DNA of 64,000 bases, taken from positions 1,984,001 through 2,048,000 of the forward strand of contig JANUWF010001101.1 in the NCBI GenBank assembly GCA_026120185.1, read 5' to 3'. Below the pieces are notes generated by a model. It did no database searches. It had not been told where the DNA came from and was given only the letters and a program-made list of their open reading frames with translations. The position numbers were made by a program, and so were the translations under genes. This document shows, piece by piece, positions 35,438-47,135 of this stretch. Source of the stretch: Voacanga thouarsii. Lineage: Eukaryota > Streptophyta > Magnoliopsida > Gentianales > Apocynaceae. The stretch's first letter is position 1. Each line of letters opens with the position of its first letter.

Positions 35438-35545
35438 CCAATTCTAGTTTTTCTTCAAAATATTGTTGCCAATCGTAATCTATGAGTACTAATTCTAAAG
35501 TTTCTTCTGGTGAGAATGTCCTATAAATTGGAATACCGTACTGAT

Positions 35546-35983
35546 TCATGATGTGCTACCTAGTCCTCCTATTCTAATTTTAGTGGTACTATCATCATCC
35601 GTGAGTAAATACTTGGTAAAGATTCCTTGGACTATTCTTTCTCCTTTTTCTAGTACTATAGGTATAAATCTATTATTTCTAATATTAAGATTTATTTGGT
35701 CCTTATAATCAGAATCTATTATTCCAACTGTATTGGCCAATGAAAATCCTTTTTTATGGAGTGATGATCTGGGGACTATTTTCAAACATTCATCATTTTC
35801 CATTTCTACAATTATTTCAGTATCTATTACTAATTCAGATAATGGGTTTATAACTATCGACTGAACTAAGCTAAAATCATATCCTGCACTTCCTATAGTC
35901 TGTCTTTTAGGAAGTTCAGCTTCAGGATTAATAATATGGAATCTTCTAGTCATCTGAAGGATCTTCTTCGTCTGAATAGACAT
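35546..35983 (-). pseudogene. dUTPase domain in the viral polyprotein
   Basis: dUTPases hydrolyse dUTP to dUMP and keep uracil out of DNA. All five family motifs can be read: SAGYDFSL, PRSSLHKKG, GIIDSDYKDQI, GERIVQGIF and GGLGSTS. The domain is about 140 residues, open without a stop, and lies between the movement-protein region and the coat-protein region on the same strand, so it is part of the viral polyprotein and not a host gene. In this copy the flanking frames are broken, so expression is unlikely. Confidence 0.85.
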
Positions 35984-35999
35984 GTTTTAAATACTAATC

Positions 36000-37600
36000 T
36001 AATTCTTCTTTTTCTCTTTGCCTAATCTTTTTCTTTATCCCAGCTTTTAAGAGAAGGAAAAGCTATTTATTTTTATGGTCTTTATATCTAAGCTTGATTT
36101 CTTTATATAACCTATCAAGGGTATATAAGGAATTTAGTTCTAAATGTCCTAAACTAACTAATGCTTGTGTAACAGTACACTATTCCATTATTTGGTCTCT
36201 ACTAAACCATGTATCAGATTCTAAATTTTTTAAAGATGAAGTTCCTGGTGTTTCTAGATTTTTTGATGTTCTTGGTGTGTTCATCTTTCTAAATCTGCTA
36301 AGGAAATTTTCTATTCTCTATTTTCCTTTCTATATATTATTTGTTCACTTTGTGAACACCAATTATCTATTAACTTAAACAAGTCTTTATTATTGCTTGT
36401 TTCTACGTAGTATATTATTTTTGCCCTAAATTCATAAATTGATTTTATATTTTTTCTGTCTATTTCACTGAGTTGAAACAAGGCTTGTTGGATGTTTTTA
36501 CTATTCTTGCTCTTCATCCTCTTGTTCAGTTTCTATGTAATTACTAAATTCACAACTAACATTACCATTAAATTCAGTATAATACTGAGCAGCTGGTTGG
36601 GACCACTATTGGTTTACCTAAAATTTTACTAATATTTCAGGTGTCTCCTAAAAGATCATGGTTCTCTATTTTCTTTCCTAGTAGTACTTTTATTCCTCTA
36701 CTTGTTAGGATTCTAACTATTTCTATTTCCTTAACAGTATAACCTATACCGTTTCCAGGGGTTACTTTTCATATGATATTCTAACAAATCAACAGATTTT
36801 CAACATTTTCTACCATATTATAGTCCTTACTTTTGACCACTATCTTAAGATGTTCATGCATTTGGTTAATGGGAAGCAAATAGTCTGGCATTATGTAAAC
36901 TATTTGATTATCTTAACTCATGACAACTTTCATATTTCCTATAATGGTTGTTATTATATCATTATGTCTTGTATCTAGGAGTCCAATAAAAACTTTGTTC
37001 CTAATTCTTTCATATGGATTCCTTTAATACTGATTATAATACATCCTAAATGAAATAATTCATTGTTTTCTTTTAACAATGCATTCCTACTTTCCCTAGT
37101 TATTACTAGTGAGATTGCTGTACTTTTATCATTGGGACTTGATATCAAATGTTCCCTGTACAAATTTATCAATTTATTATTCTTATTGGGACTACAGTTA
37201 TATAAATCTTTAGGGGCAATTGGCTGAATTTTATTGTCCCTAAAGTTTGCTAATTGTTGTTCTGGATCAACAACTGTTTCTACAATTTTAAAGGGTCTAA
37301 TCTTTTTTGCTTTATCTATTACCCTTTCTATTCTACCATAAGTAACTATATTCAACTTCTTCTTTTATGTTATTTTTGAAGTTGCCATTTTAGAACTTTT
37401 CTATATCTTCCCAGTTATGTATTAGTTCTCCGCTTATTAGGTTATAAATACTGTATTTATGCATGATCCAGTATTCTAAAACCTCTACTTCTCCTAAATC
37501 AATAATCTCATAGACTATTCTAAACTTAGGTTGTTCAAAAGGTATATCTAAAGTTTCAATTCTATATTTCATAATTTTTCCCAAGTAGTACTAGTGGTTT
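36000..37600 (-). pseudogene. Pararetroviral 30K-type movement protein region
   Basis: Enlarges plasmodesmata for cell-to-cell spread in the family. Best conserved: KGIHMKELGTKFLLDSRHND (about 36960-37030), then GNMKVVMS and QIVYIMPDYLLPINQMHEHL (about 36860-36930) and IVVKSKDYNMVENVENLL (about 36800-36850), in the order typical of caulimovirid movement proteins. An N-terminal part is open at 36975-37355 and 37390-37584. C-terminal residues fade into frame breaks toward 36300-36520. Assignment rests on the GT...DTRHND-type core and the LVY..PDY-like motif. Confidence 0.8.
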
Positions 37601-38280
37601 TTCCAAATGGCAAAAATATGAGATTTTGGCTTTCTTACAAGTTTCTTTCCTGTCTCTAGATTTAAACCTTCTAAAGATTTACTAATAAAAGTTAATTTGT
37701 TATAAATTTCTATGTCTTTGGCTGGAGCTTCTATTTTTTCAATTATTTCAAGTAACAACAATATTATTACGTTATTTTGCCTGATAATTACTTTATCACT
37801 TGGAGTTGTGATACTTTTGTTGATATCATCATTTCTATCAAGGCTTCCTACAGATCATTCTAAATACTTTCTGCTTTCTATTAAAGTAGTTTGATAACCT
37901 GGATTGTTTATCAAATCACTCATTATGGATTCCTAAAATCATTCTACAATGTTTATCTATTGAAGACTATGTCTCCTTTCTTTGTTCTAAAAGTTGACTT
38001 ATTTCTAAGATTTCTTTCTTAGTGTTTTCTAGAGTTTGTTTAATTTCTATTTTGGGACTTAGTGTTCCCAATATTTGATTTAAATCATCTTTGGTGGGAA
38101 GATTTCTTAGTTTTTTAACATACAAGCTATTTTTTATGAAATCTAAATTAGACTTTAATTGTTCTATTTCTAAAACAATCTTGTCTCTATATTCTAAGTA
38201 CTGTCTTGATAAATCATTCAAAATTTGGTTTTGTTTTAATTGATTATTTAAGATTATGTTCATCAAATTTACTATCAGTT
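37601..38280 (-). pseudogene. N-terminal coiled-coil segment of viral ORF1
   Basis: The minus strand from 38266 gives a helical, Leu/Ile/Lys-rich stretch (NQLKQNQILNDLSRQYLEYR, then EIEQLKSNLDFIKNSL) with heptad character, a likely coiled coil at the start of ORF1. The next 250 bases are more broken. The end at about 38275 (TACTATCAG) is close to the same break as at 25437. Confidence 0.6.
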
Positions 38281-38389
38281 TGAGTTGACTGTTTGATATG
38301 TGAAATAAGTGTTCAAACTTATATTTTGAAATTGGTCCCTCAAAACTATACCATTTGATGTTTATCTAAACTTGTTCTTTGGTCGTAAG

Positions 38390-38678
38390 TCCTTTCTGCA
38401 AGATCTAAATATTCCATTAATATTAAGAGTAAAAGATATTTTTATTTACTCAAAGTTTGACCTTAAGTCAGGATTCTGGCAAGTGGCAATGCATGAAGAT
38501 AGTTTTCCATAGACAGCATTCACAGTACCAAATGGTTATTATGAATGGTTAGTAATGCCTTTTGGATTGAAAAATACACCGTCTGTTTTCCAAAGAAAAA
38601 TGGACAATATCTTCAAGGAAATCCCGTTCATAGTATGTTATATAGATGACATCCTAATATTTATTAGTGACTAAAGAC
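38390..38678 (+). pseudogene. Isolated pararetroviral RT fragment
   Basis: Plus-strand RT core: SKFDLKSGFWQVAMHEDS, YEWLVMPFGLKNTPSVFQRK and YIDDILIF before a stop. It supplies the RT part missing at 32534, but in opposite orientation, so it is a separate rearranged piece. The 110 bases before it (38281-38389) are unassigned. Confidence 0.85.
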
Positions 38679-39349
38679 CGATGATCTTCCCCAAATTTAG
38701 AAGAATTGTGGAGTAAGTGGTTATAGAGAGTGGCACTGTCGAGTGTCGAGACTCAAGAGAAAGAAATAAAGAGGAGGGGAGCTACAGAGATAATCGATGG
38801 AAATTAAGAAAAAAGAAAGAGCGGCAAAATAGCCATCAACATAGGGTTTCTCTTTCATAATTTTATTTTAAATTTTAAATAAATTTAATCAATATATGTA
38901 GGTTTAGGTTGAGATGGGTTGGGTTATATAATTTTTAAAAATCGAACTAAATTATCGATTTATAATTCTTTTAACCCAACTCAAACCAAACCAACCCAAA
39001 TAGAATGAAAAAAAAAAAAAAAAAAACCCAAGCCAAACAATTTCTCCATGAACAACCCTGCTACCTAATATAACCTTCTAAGATTTAATATATTTATATT
39101 ATTATTTCTATAAATTTCTAAATTTCTATTTACATTTAATAAATCTATATTATTATTTTTATAGAGGGTTATTGCTAGAAGGTTAATACTTTTATAGAGT
39201 GTTATTGCTAGAGGGATCTAACCTTCTAAGTTATTGCTAGAAGGTTATATTTTCTCACAAATCGGTTTGGTTCAGTTTTTAATTTTATTGAACAACCCTA
39301 TTAGGTAGGTTGGTTACAGTTTCATATGTATTTATTATATATGTTTATT
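38679..39349 (-). mobile_element. hAT-like debris and right flank of the viral inverted duplication
   Basis: Contains CCATGAACAACCCTG (reverse of the terminal motif at 24173) at about 39048-39062, AACCCAA/GGTTTGG-rich sequence and an A18-20 run near 39008. Positions 39043-39170 are the reverse complement of about 24040-24185. A second hAT-like end (TTGAACAACCCTA) is at about 39288. No gene. Confidence 0.4.
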
Positions 39350-41140
39350 TAGATATAGTAGAGAAGAACTTTTAGCCACTGGTGAAAGTCTTAGAAATTT
39401 AAGAAAGTATTTTTAACTCTATTAGACAAAAGATGAAAATACATTAAAAAAAGCATTAATAGTCACAATAGAAGTAGATATGAAAGAAAATAGAGGAATT
39501 TTTTATTGTAGTCTAAATTTTTTAATGACTTTAGAAGATTTAGCTAAATATATAAAAATAGGAATTCAAATTGTGAGGATTTTAGTGGAGAAAATTTAAT
39601 TATAAGCTTAGGATTTATAGGACGCATAACTAATGAATCTAGAACTAAATATAAAATATAAATAAAACCCATTATAAAAGTTATGGCTAGTAAAGGAATA
39701 CAATTAATAAAACCAATCTAGAAATTTAGACTCCCAACCAGAATGGTTAGATAAGGATGTATAAGTAAATTATTTACACAGCAAAATTATATAATATGTA
39801 TTAGTGATATAGATGATACGCTTAGTAAATTAAAAAAAGAAGAAATAATTTGTGGAAATTTCATTAAAAAAATTAGGAAAATGATAAATTATATTGTAAA
39901 TTAAAATTCTTAATTCTTAATTTAAAAATTACAATAGTTAATATAGATGCTAGTAATGATAAAATAAAAGAATTTGACGTGCATATAGGAGATTTATCAA
40001 AGTTAGAAGTAATTAGGAAAAGTATCAGTGCTCATAGAAGTGCTGCTGTTATTGTTAGAAAATATAGTAAATTTGTTTTTAAATGATAATATATTAAAAG
40101 ATAGTTATAATATTCTTAACAAATATCAATTAATGAATAGAATTTAATGATGTTATATATTTAGTAGATTTGACTATAAAGTAGGATTTTGACAAATTTG
40201 AATGTAGTCTAATAGTATAGTTTGGATTGCTTTTACTTGCCCATCAGGACATTTTGAATGGTTAGTTATGCCTTTTGGATTAAAAAATATACAAGGAGTA
40301 TTTCAAATAAAAATGAATATAATTTTTTGTAAATATAACCATTTTGTTTTAGTATATATAGATGATATTTTGGTATTTTCTAAAATTAAAAATGAACATA
40401 TTAGTCATCTTAAAATTGTTTTGTTTAAATTCTTAAAGCATGGCAATGTAATTAATAGTAAAAAGATTAAGTTATTTAAGAAAAATATAAAATTTTTAGG
40501 AACAGAAATTGGCCAAGGAAGAATAAAATTACAATCTCATATTAGTAAAATGGTGTTAGACTTTCTTGATAAAATAGAAGATACAAAACAATTGCAATAA
40601 TTTTTAGAATTATTAAATTATGCACGACCATTCATTAAATATTTTAATAAAATTATAGGACCTTTATATAGTAAAACTAGTCATAAGGAACACAAATATT
40701 TTAATAAAGAAGATGTAGAATTAGTAAAACAAATAAAAAATAACGTAGAAAATTTGCCAGATTTAAAGTTATCTTTAGATAGTGATTATTTAATTATAGA
40801 AACGAATAGATGTGACAAGAAATGGGGAGCTAGTTTAAAGTCTAAACCTCATTAATATAGTAATATCTTAGAAGAACAAATGCGTAGATATAATAGTAGT
40901 AAGTATAGAGAAAAAAGAAATATTAATAGCATTGATGCATAATTAGTAGCAGCAATTTGTTATGCCTTAAATAGTTTTAGGTTATTTATTTTAAATAGAT
41001 AAGAATTTACATTTAGAATTGATTGTGAAACAATAATAAAATTTATTAATAAGAAAAATGAAAAATATAGTTATTAAAAGAAGATAATTAAATTTCTTAG
41101 ATATAAATACCAATGATGGGTATAAAATTAATTTTGAACA
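39350..41140 (+). pseudogene. Second, diverged pararetroviral ORF1 relic (MP and RT-RNase H)
   Basis: Movement-protein remnant: KALIVTIEVDMKENRGIFY and LAKYIKIGIQI (about 39445-39580). After broken sequence comes RT: SAHRSAAVIVRKYSK (about 40030-40075), FEWLVMPFGLKN (about 40250), catalytic YIDDILVFS (about 40357-40383), FLELLNYARPFIKYF (about 40600-40650) and RNase H fragments (SIDA, LVAAICYALNSF, about 40930-40985). The coat protein and protease expected between MP and RT are missing or unrecognisable. Much more diverged from the 27-38 kb copy than that copy's own duplicates are from each other, so probably a different viral lineage. Confidence 0.8.
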
Positions 41141-43020
41141 CATTAGATGGCATGATAATAAAATTGCAGTTATTTATTACGATTACTAACAACTATTATG
41201 TAATCTCACATATGGATCTCAGCAAAGACACTATAAAATTTGACTAGTGGGAGCTCACCAAATATCTTAGAAGAACAAATCTCCATTTTAGATCCCCAGT
41301 AGAAGCTAAATTAGAAGTTCTTCACCAAATATTTTGGAAATCTTTGGAAAACACAAAATGTAAGCCAAAAGATAAAAAAGTCTAAATGCCATCGCATTTT
41401 ACCTTAACAATTTACCAAAATAGAGTTATTCGTATGATGTAGTAATACAAGGTCGCTAATTAGGCGTTTACTCGAAATGGACATCTGTGATGGAATGTGT
41501 TGATAATTTTAAAAATCCATTGTATAAAGGTTTTAGAAATATTTATTAAGCATTAGAATTTATTAGAAATAGAATTGATATTAATTTCTTCATTAACCCA
41601 AATTGTAGAAATGATATGAATAAATCCTCTCTATAGATCACAGATATATCCAACACTAGTACAAAACTTAGAATTTTATAAATATTATATGCTCTGAGTA
41701 GAAATTTTAAATTGTTAAATAACAAGTGCATGTCATACAATGAGGACATTGATTCTCAAAAAGAATTCATTCACTCATTGCGACAATAACATAAACTGTA
41801 CATTGGCATAATTTCTTCTCAAAATAAAGACGTGTTCCATTGGCAGCTCAGTTGGAAGAGTTTCAAAATTAGAACTCAGAGGTTATTATTCCTGAAAAAT
41901 TAGAAAATTCAAGACGTTTTGATTTATTGATACGTCGAATGTTTTTTCAAGCTCAACATTTAGAAAAATTTCTTAATTCTATTATAAAAATAATTTTTGA
42001 GAAAGTCCAATAAAGTTTTTAGAAAAATTTACCCGTTTGCAAGAATGGCTTTGGATTGTCTCAGGACAACATATAACCTTTTATCCTATATATTATAGAT
42101 ATCCTACAAAAAAGTGTAAGCCTAATTGTACAAGTTGTCAATTTGATTGTGTAGTATATACTTTTGATTCCATCACTTGTGGCTACCAATTAGAATACTT
42201 AATATTGACAACTAACATAAATTTAGCATATTTTAGAACCTTTAATTTGACACTCTAAAATGGAGAAGTGTTTCCAGTCATAATACAGACTCTTTTGGAC
42301 TGTGGATGTCTCAATCAAGTTATCTTTTACAGTTCTAGAGTAGACAGATCTTGTGAGTAGATTGTTGGCTCTTATAATTTTGAAAGAATTTGAAATACTA
42401 GGATCACTTGTAAAGGTAGAAATTAGTTTAGTTCTACCAGAATGGGATGTCCTAGAAATTATTCCTTCAATTCATCGTATTTGGATCAGTTCTACAAGAG
42501 GTTTACCTATTAATACTGAATACAGAATCATAAGAAATAGGATTTGCTCAAAAAGCATTGCAAGACAGTTCAGACATTAGAGATTGAAAACTCTTGCCTT
42601 CAATCATGAAGGGAGGACAGTGATTTTATTTTTTCAGAGAAAATCCAATTCAGAAAATTTATATTCAGCATTAATATTTCTTAGCTGAAGTTGAGTTTGA
42701 AAAAAGACAAAATATTTAGATATTTGACAATATTATCTTTATCTCTACGAAAAAAATATAGGAAGAAAAAGAAGGCACAGGAATGTGAATTCATGACCTT
42801 GATTCTGATGAAGATATATTAGATGACTAAAATTCAAAAAAGATTTATAAAGGATAACAATAATGTAAAGAAGACTAGAAAAGTTTTCAAGCTACGCACC
42901 GAACAACATAAATGCATATCCAAAGGACATGACTCACCAAGACTTTTTCCTTGGATAAAGGTTTTTTCACAAAAGAAGATGGTGGCTCAGCAGAAACTCA
43001 GTACAATCAAATACTAGAAA
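41141..43020 (+). pseudogene. Downstream part of the second viral relic, function unknown
   Basis: Heavily broken. Open pieces are EWLWIVSGQHITFYPIYYRY with a Cys cluster CKPNCTSCQFDC (about 42040-42155), EILGSLVKVEISLVLPEWDV (about 42375-42450) and a basic piece at 42823-43017. By position it may correspond to the second ORF of this viral lineage, but I see no motif linking it to the ORF2 at 27-28 kb. Confidence 0.4.
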
Positions 43021-44398
43021 AGTTGCTACCTTTACTTTTTTGTTGACAAGTTTAAACATTCTTTGTTGTACATTTATGATCACAAGCCAGCATAGGTTTC
43101 TTTCAATATAAATAGTGTGTGTCTCAAGCGTGTTGGGAACCGTGCTACGAACTGCTAGAAGAATAAAAAGTAACATAAAATATAATAGATAGCAAGTGTA
43201 AACCTTTTAGTGAGCATCGCTCACTCATTTGTGAATAAAATCTCTTTGCAAAATTTTTATCTCTAGTAGCAATGGTTACCTTCTAAATTGTAGCAATAAA
43301 GGGTAGTAAAAAGAGTGAAACTTTTCATAGTTATTCACCATACATCTTTAGTAACCATTGACAAAAGAGTTGAAGTACCCATTTTGCCGTTGAGCTGACA
43401 AAGAAGCGTTATAGGCATTTCAGGAGAAGAGACGTGAGCCATTTTGGTAAATGAAAGGATATGTGCATACGCTAATAGGTTGGACTACAACTCTTTTTCT
43501 ACTCTTTAACAATACACGAGTTTAGACCCAAAGCGTTATTGGTATGCTTTATGTAAATTACTTACTCCTGATACTTTTTATTACTTTAAGAGAATTGTAG
43601 ATCTACTAGAAACTTTAGATCAGTTTATACTTATCTCGATATTGTAGAATTTGAGATTCGCCAAATCTTAAGATATCGTTGGTAGTATGATTTACTATAT
43701 ATTAATTAAAAAAAAGATTTGATCTGGCAAAAAATATTTGAAATGAGAACAAATATTTAATCTCGAACCTTTTTGGACCTAGATTTACCGGTAAAGAAAA
43801 AAAAAAAGAGTATGTGTGACCCATGTTAGTTAAATTTCTTTACTTATTTTTCTTTGTACTTTCGTCCTCGTTTGATATAAATGTCTCATAGCTTCATTTG
43901 CTTGATTGTTCCTTATTATATATATATATGTACATAGATATATCTTGTACTTTCATCTTTTTCTATATCCCTCTTCCTTAGATATATCTTGTATTTTTAT
44001 CTTTTTCTATATTCCTTTTCCTTCCTTCTATATCCTATCTCCTTATTTTCTTGTTTGCTTTCTTGGCTTTCTTTACAATATTCTCTATAGATAGCTCCAA
44101 AACCAATAGAAAATACAATAGATAGCAAGTGTATACCTTTTAGTGAGCATCACTCACCCGTTTGTGAATAAAACCTTTTTACAAAAAACTTTGTTTCCAT
44201 TAGCAATGGTTACCTTATAAATAATAGCAATAAAGGGTAGTAAAAAGAGTGAAACCATTCATAGTTATTCATTGTACATCCTTAGTAACCATCGACAAAA
44301 GAGTCAAAGTACTCATTCTACCATTAAGCCGACAGAAAGACGTTATAGGCATTTTAAGGCAAGAGGCATGAGCCATCTCAGTGAATGAAAGGATAGTT
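43021..44398 (+). repeat. Viral intergenic-type region with a 293-bp direct repeat
   Basis: A TATA-like AATATAAATAG (about 43107) is followed by the first repeat (43171-43463), which contains TGTGAATAAAATC, a possible poly(A) signal. The second repeat is 44109-44397, about 85-90% alike by eye, 938 bases downstream. Between them lie AT-rich sequence and a 45-bp tandem (AGATATATCTTGTAYTTTYATC at about 43936 and 43981). The second copy ends exactly where the next LTR (TGTAACACCC) begins. No protein gene. Confidence 0.6.
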
Positions 44399-47093
44399 GT
44401 AACACCCTACTAGACTGTGATCCAGAGAGGATCAGGGATGCCGTCCCGTATTTAGAATTAGGGGTTTTTATAACTAGGCAAGAGCAAAATAAGAAATGAA
44501 ATTCAAACTTAAATTACAACTCTTCAAATCTATTACAAAAGTTTCAGAAATAAAACCCAGAAGTGTACAAATCCAAAATCAACATCTCAAGTAAAATAGC
44601 TAAACATAATCAACTCTTATCTCTAATAGTTCCCCACCTTGGATCTTGTATCTCCTGAAACATGACATAGAAATCGAGTGAGAAAGAAATTCTCAATAAA
44701 TTCTGTGTGTGCACATGAAGAATATGCAGTATTTCATAATGCAATTTGCAAAGATATTAGAAGTAAAATATTTGCAAGTTGTTAATCAGAGAAAAAATAT
44801 TGAGTGGTTTCAATTTACACTATTTCACAAATTAGTCCACTTGGATTCAGGAATTCAAAATTAGAAAAGCTTCAAAGCCAAAGCCACTCATAATGTAACT
44901 ACAACACATTCACTATAAATTGAAGAGGTCATAAAATTCTATATAATTAGGGTTGTAAATGAGTCGGGTCAAGTCCAGATTACCTTGTTCTGGACTTGGA
45001 CTTGATTAGCAATATATGGACTTGGACCTGACCCGAATACCCGTCGGATATAATATAAAAGACCCATACCCGATTATACGGGTATCGGCTTCGAATCGGG
45101 TATACCCGACTAAAAAAATTATATAATAATATAATATTTATTTATAATATGAAATATATAATATAATATAATATATTTTTTTATATAAAATATAAATTAT
45201 AATATATATTTTGTATCATATTTAAATTAATCGGGTAAGCAGATAAACGGGTATAGATATTATAATTTCATACCCGGACCCAATTATATAGGCTAAACGT
45301 GTAAACAGATTCGGGACTGGTCGGGTAACAAAACTCCTATACCATACCTGCTAGGTATGGGTTGGGTCTAAGTATACCCGACCCATTAACAGTCTTATAT
45401 ATCATGATGAACCACTATGAAACCTTGCATTACAACAAAGTGGGTGATCGACCAATTGGGTAGGATTCTCCTTCTTCTCCTACCTAAACTTACCTGGGTG
45501 CTAGCGCGAATTGGCCTGACTTTCTAGTATTGGCGCTTCTTCCTGAAAGAGTTTATCTTTCGGAAGTGACCACCTATTGGGAGACTAGCCCAAACTCTTA
45601 GAAGTTAGTACTAGAACCTTATCCTAATTGAATACTCAACGAATCTATTACCCGATTTAGGATATGTTCAAGTAATTCATTAGAAGGTTGTATGAACATG
45701 GAAGTGTGTAAATTGTGTTGAAGATAGTTTAAAACTATACTATGACTTTTAGAAACATATGTTTGACCAAAATAATGTTTAGTGTACAAAGAAGTAGTTT
45801 ATCTATGTTTGCTTACTAAGATTGCAATTCTAAGATAAATTACATAAAACACATTGAGTTGCATATTTGTGCAATATTCACTGAAAGAGGTTATGCAAGG
45901 ACTTATTTGGATTAAGATTTTCTTTCGCTTTGTGGGACAACTTTGGCTATAAAAAATTATAAACTTATATTGTGGTTTATTCAAAGTACCACATCAAGGT
46001 CTTATCTACTATGCACACATGTCAAGTCTTAGGTTTATCTCTTAATGGATACATTCAAAGTCCAACCAATAAATAACATGCACCAAACACTATGATAGAT
46101 AGAATAACATGCACTAGGCCTTTTGATGTGTACTAAAATTTATAGTAACACGTATCCACCAACAACCAAATAATAAATAATGGTTTTAAAGAAATAACAA
46201 TTCATAATAAGTACCAAATAGTATTTAAATAAATAAATGAGTAAATAAATACTAAGTATCGGTTAAGTATTAAAAATAAATAATAATTGACTAAGTCCAT
46301 CCATCAGAAGTAATATATTAATTAATAATTAATAATTAGTAATTACTAGGTAATAACAATTTTAGTATTAGCTTGAATGTCTAATGGTCTTAAATAATAA
46401 TTTTGTACAATAATTAAATAAATGGATAAATAGATGATTTAATTAATAAATAAATAGATAGTTAATCAATCAAGTAATGATTCCCCAATTTAACAAAATA
46501 TCATAAATAATAAATACATGACATTATTAATTTGTACTAGATTATACTATGAGAATTAAAATAACAACTTCCATATATCCATTAGGGTATGATAATATTA
46601 ATAAAAATATAAAAGAAAAATAATTTAATATTATAATAATTCAAGCGTATAAGTGATATACTAATCACCCTTGATAAACTACTAGATGTAAAAAAATTTA
46701 TGTTCCAAAAGTAACATCAAGATCCCCACTATATGCATCCCATGAGATTTAAGAATATCAAGTAATTTCTATCATGTACTCTACCAATCTCGCACACAAT
46801 GCCATATTCACAACTGTAATAACCATAAGTCTTCTCAACAATTTCATCACAGCAATAGGAAGATGGCCACATTAAACATGCTTGTAAGAAAAACAACACA
46901 ACATCATAGACCAATCTACTGCATGCTTTATTCTTACATGAATCTGAAACCCTAACCTATATCTAACCATTACAGGAAAAAAGATACCAAGGCCAAAGAG
47001 TTACTTGTGAGAAAAAGGTGACTTTACTTGGCTTAAGTAGTCCGTGGATATGATTCTTCAAATGGATTGTCCTTCATGACTAGGGTTAATAAG
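44399..47093 (-). mobile_element. Diverged Gypsy LTR, reverse orientation, right end missing
   Basis: Starts TGTAACACCCTACT, the reverse of a ...GGGTGTTACA LTR end. Positions 45437-46000 are loosely similar to 1-500 (LTR of the Gypsy family). It stops at about 47093 where Copia coding sequence begins, so the TGTGAAA end is missing. It could be the left half of the LTR whose right half lies at 60247-62543. AT-rich, no coding. Confidence 0.5.
44949..45395. mobile_element. hAT-like MITE, 447 bp
   Basis: Ends AGGGTTGTAAATGAGTCGGGT and, in reverse complement, AGACTGTTAATGGGTCGGGT: imperfect terminal inverted repeats. The flanks ATATAATT and TATATATC are an imperfect 8-bp AT-rich duplication. The internal part contains several further CCCGA/TCGGGT motifs and AT-rich sequence; no coding capacity. 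It lies within the Gypsy LTR. Confidence 0.6.
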
Positions 47094-47135
47094 AACATAG
47101 ATTATGTGTGGGAAATGGAGCACAAGTGTGGGTCC
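47094..47135 (+). mobile_element. 5' fragment of Copia element B
   Basis: GGAAATGGAGCACAAGTGTG matches the protease-integrase spacer of element A (about 51726-51760; VGNGAQVW). Element B resumes after the inserted element A at 56587 in the same coding region. Nothing upstream of this point belongs to B, so its 5' half is lost. Confidence 0.75.

Noticed and set aside
35546..35983. Host dUTPase gene
   Set aside because: Same strand and position as a domain of the viral polyprotein, no introns or promoter, viral modules directly on both sides.
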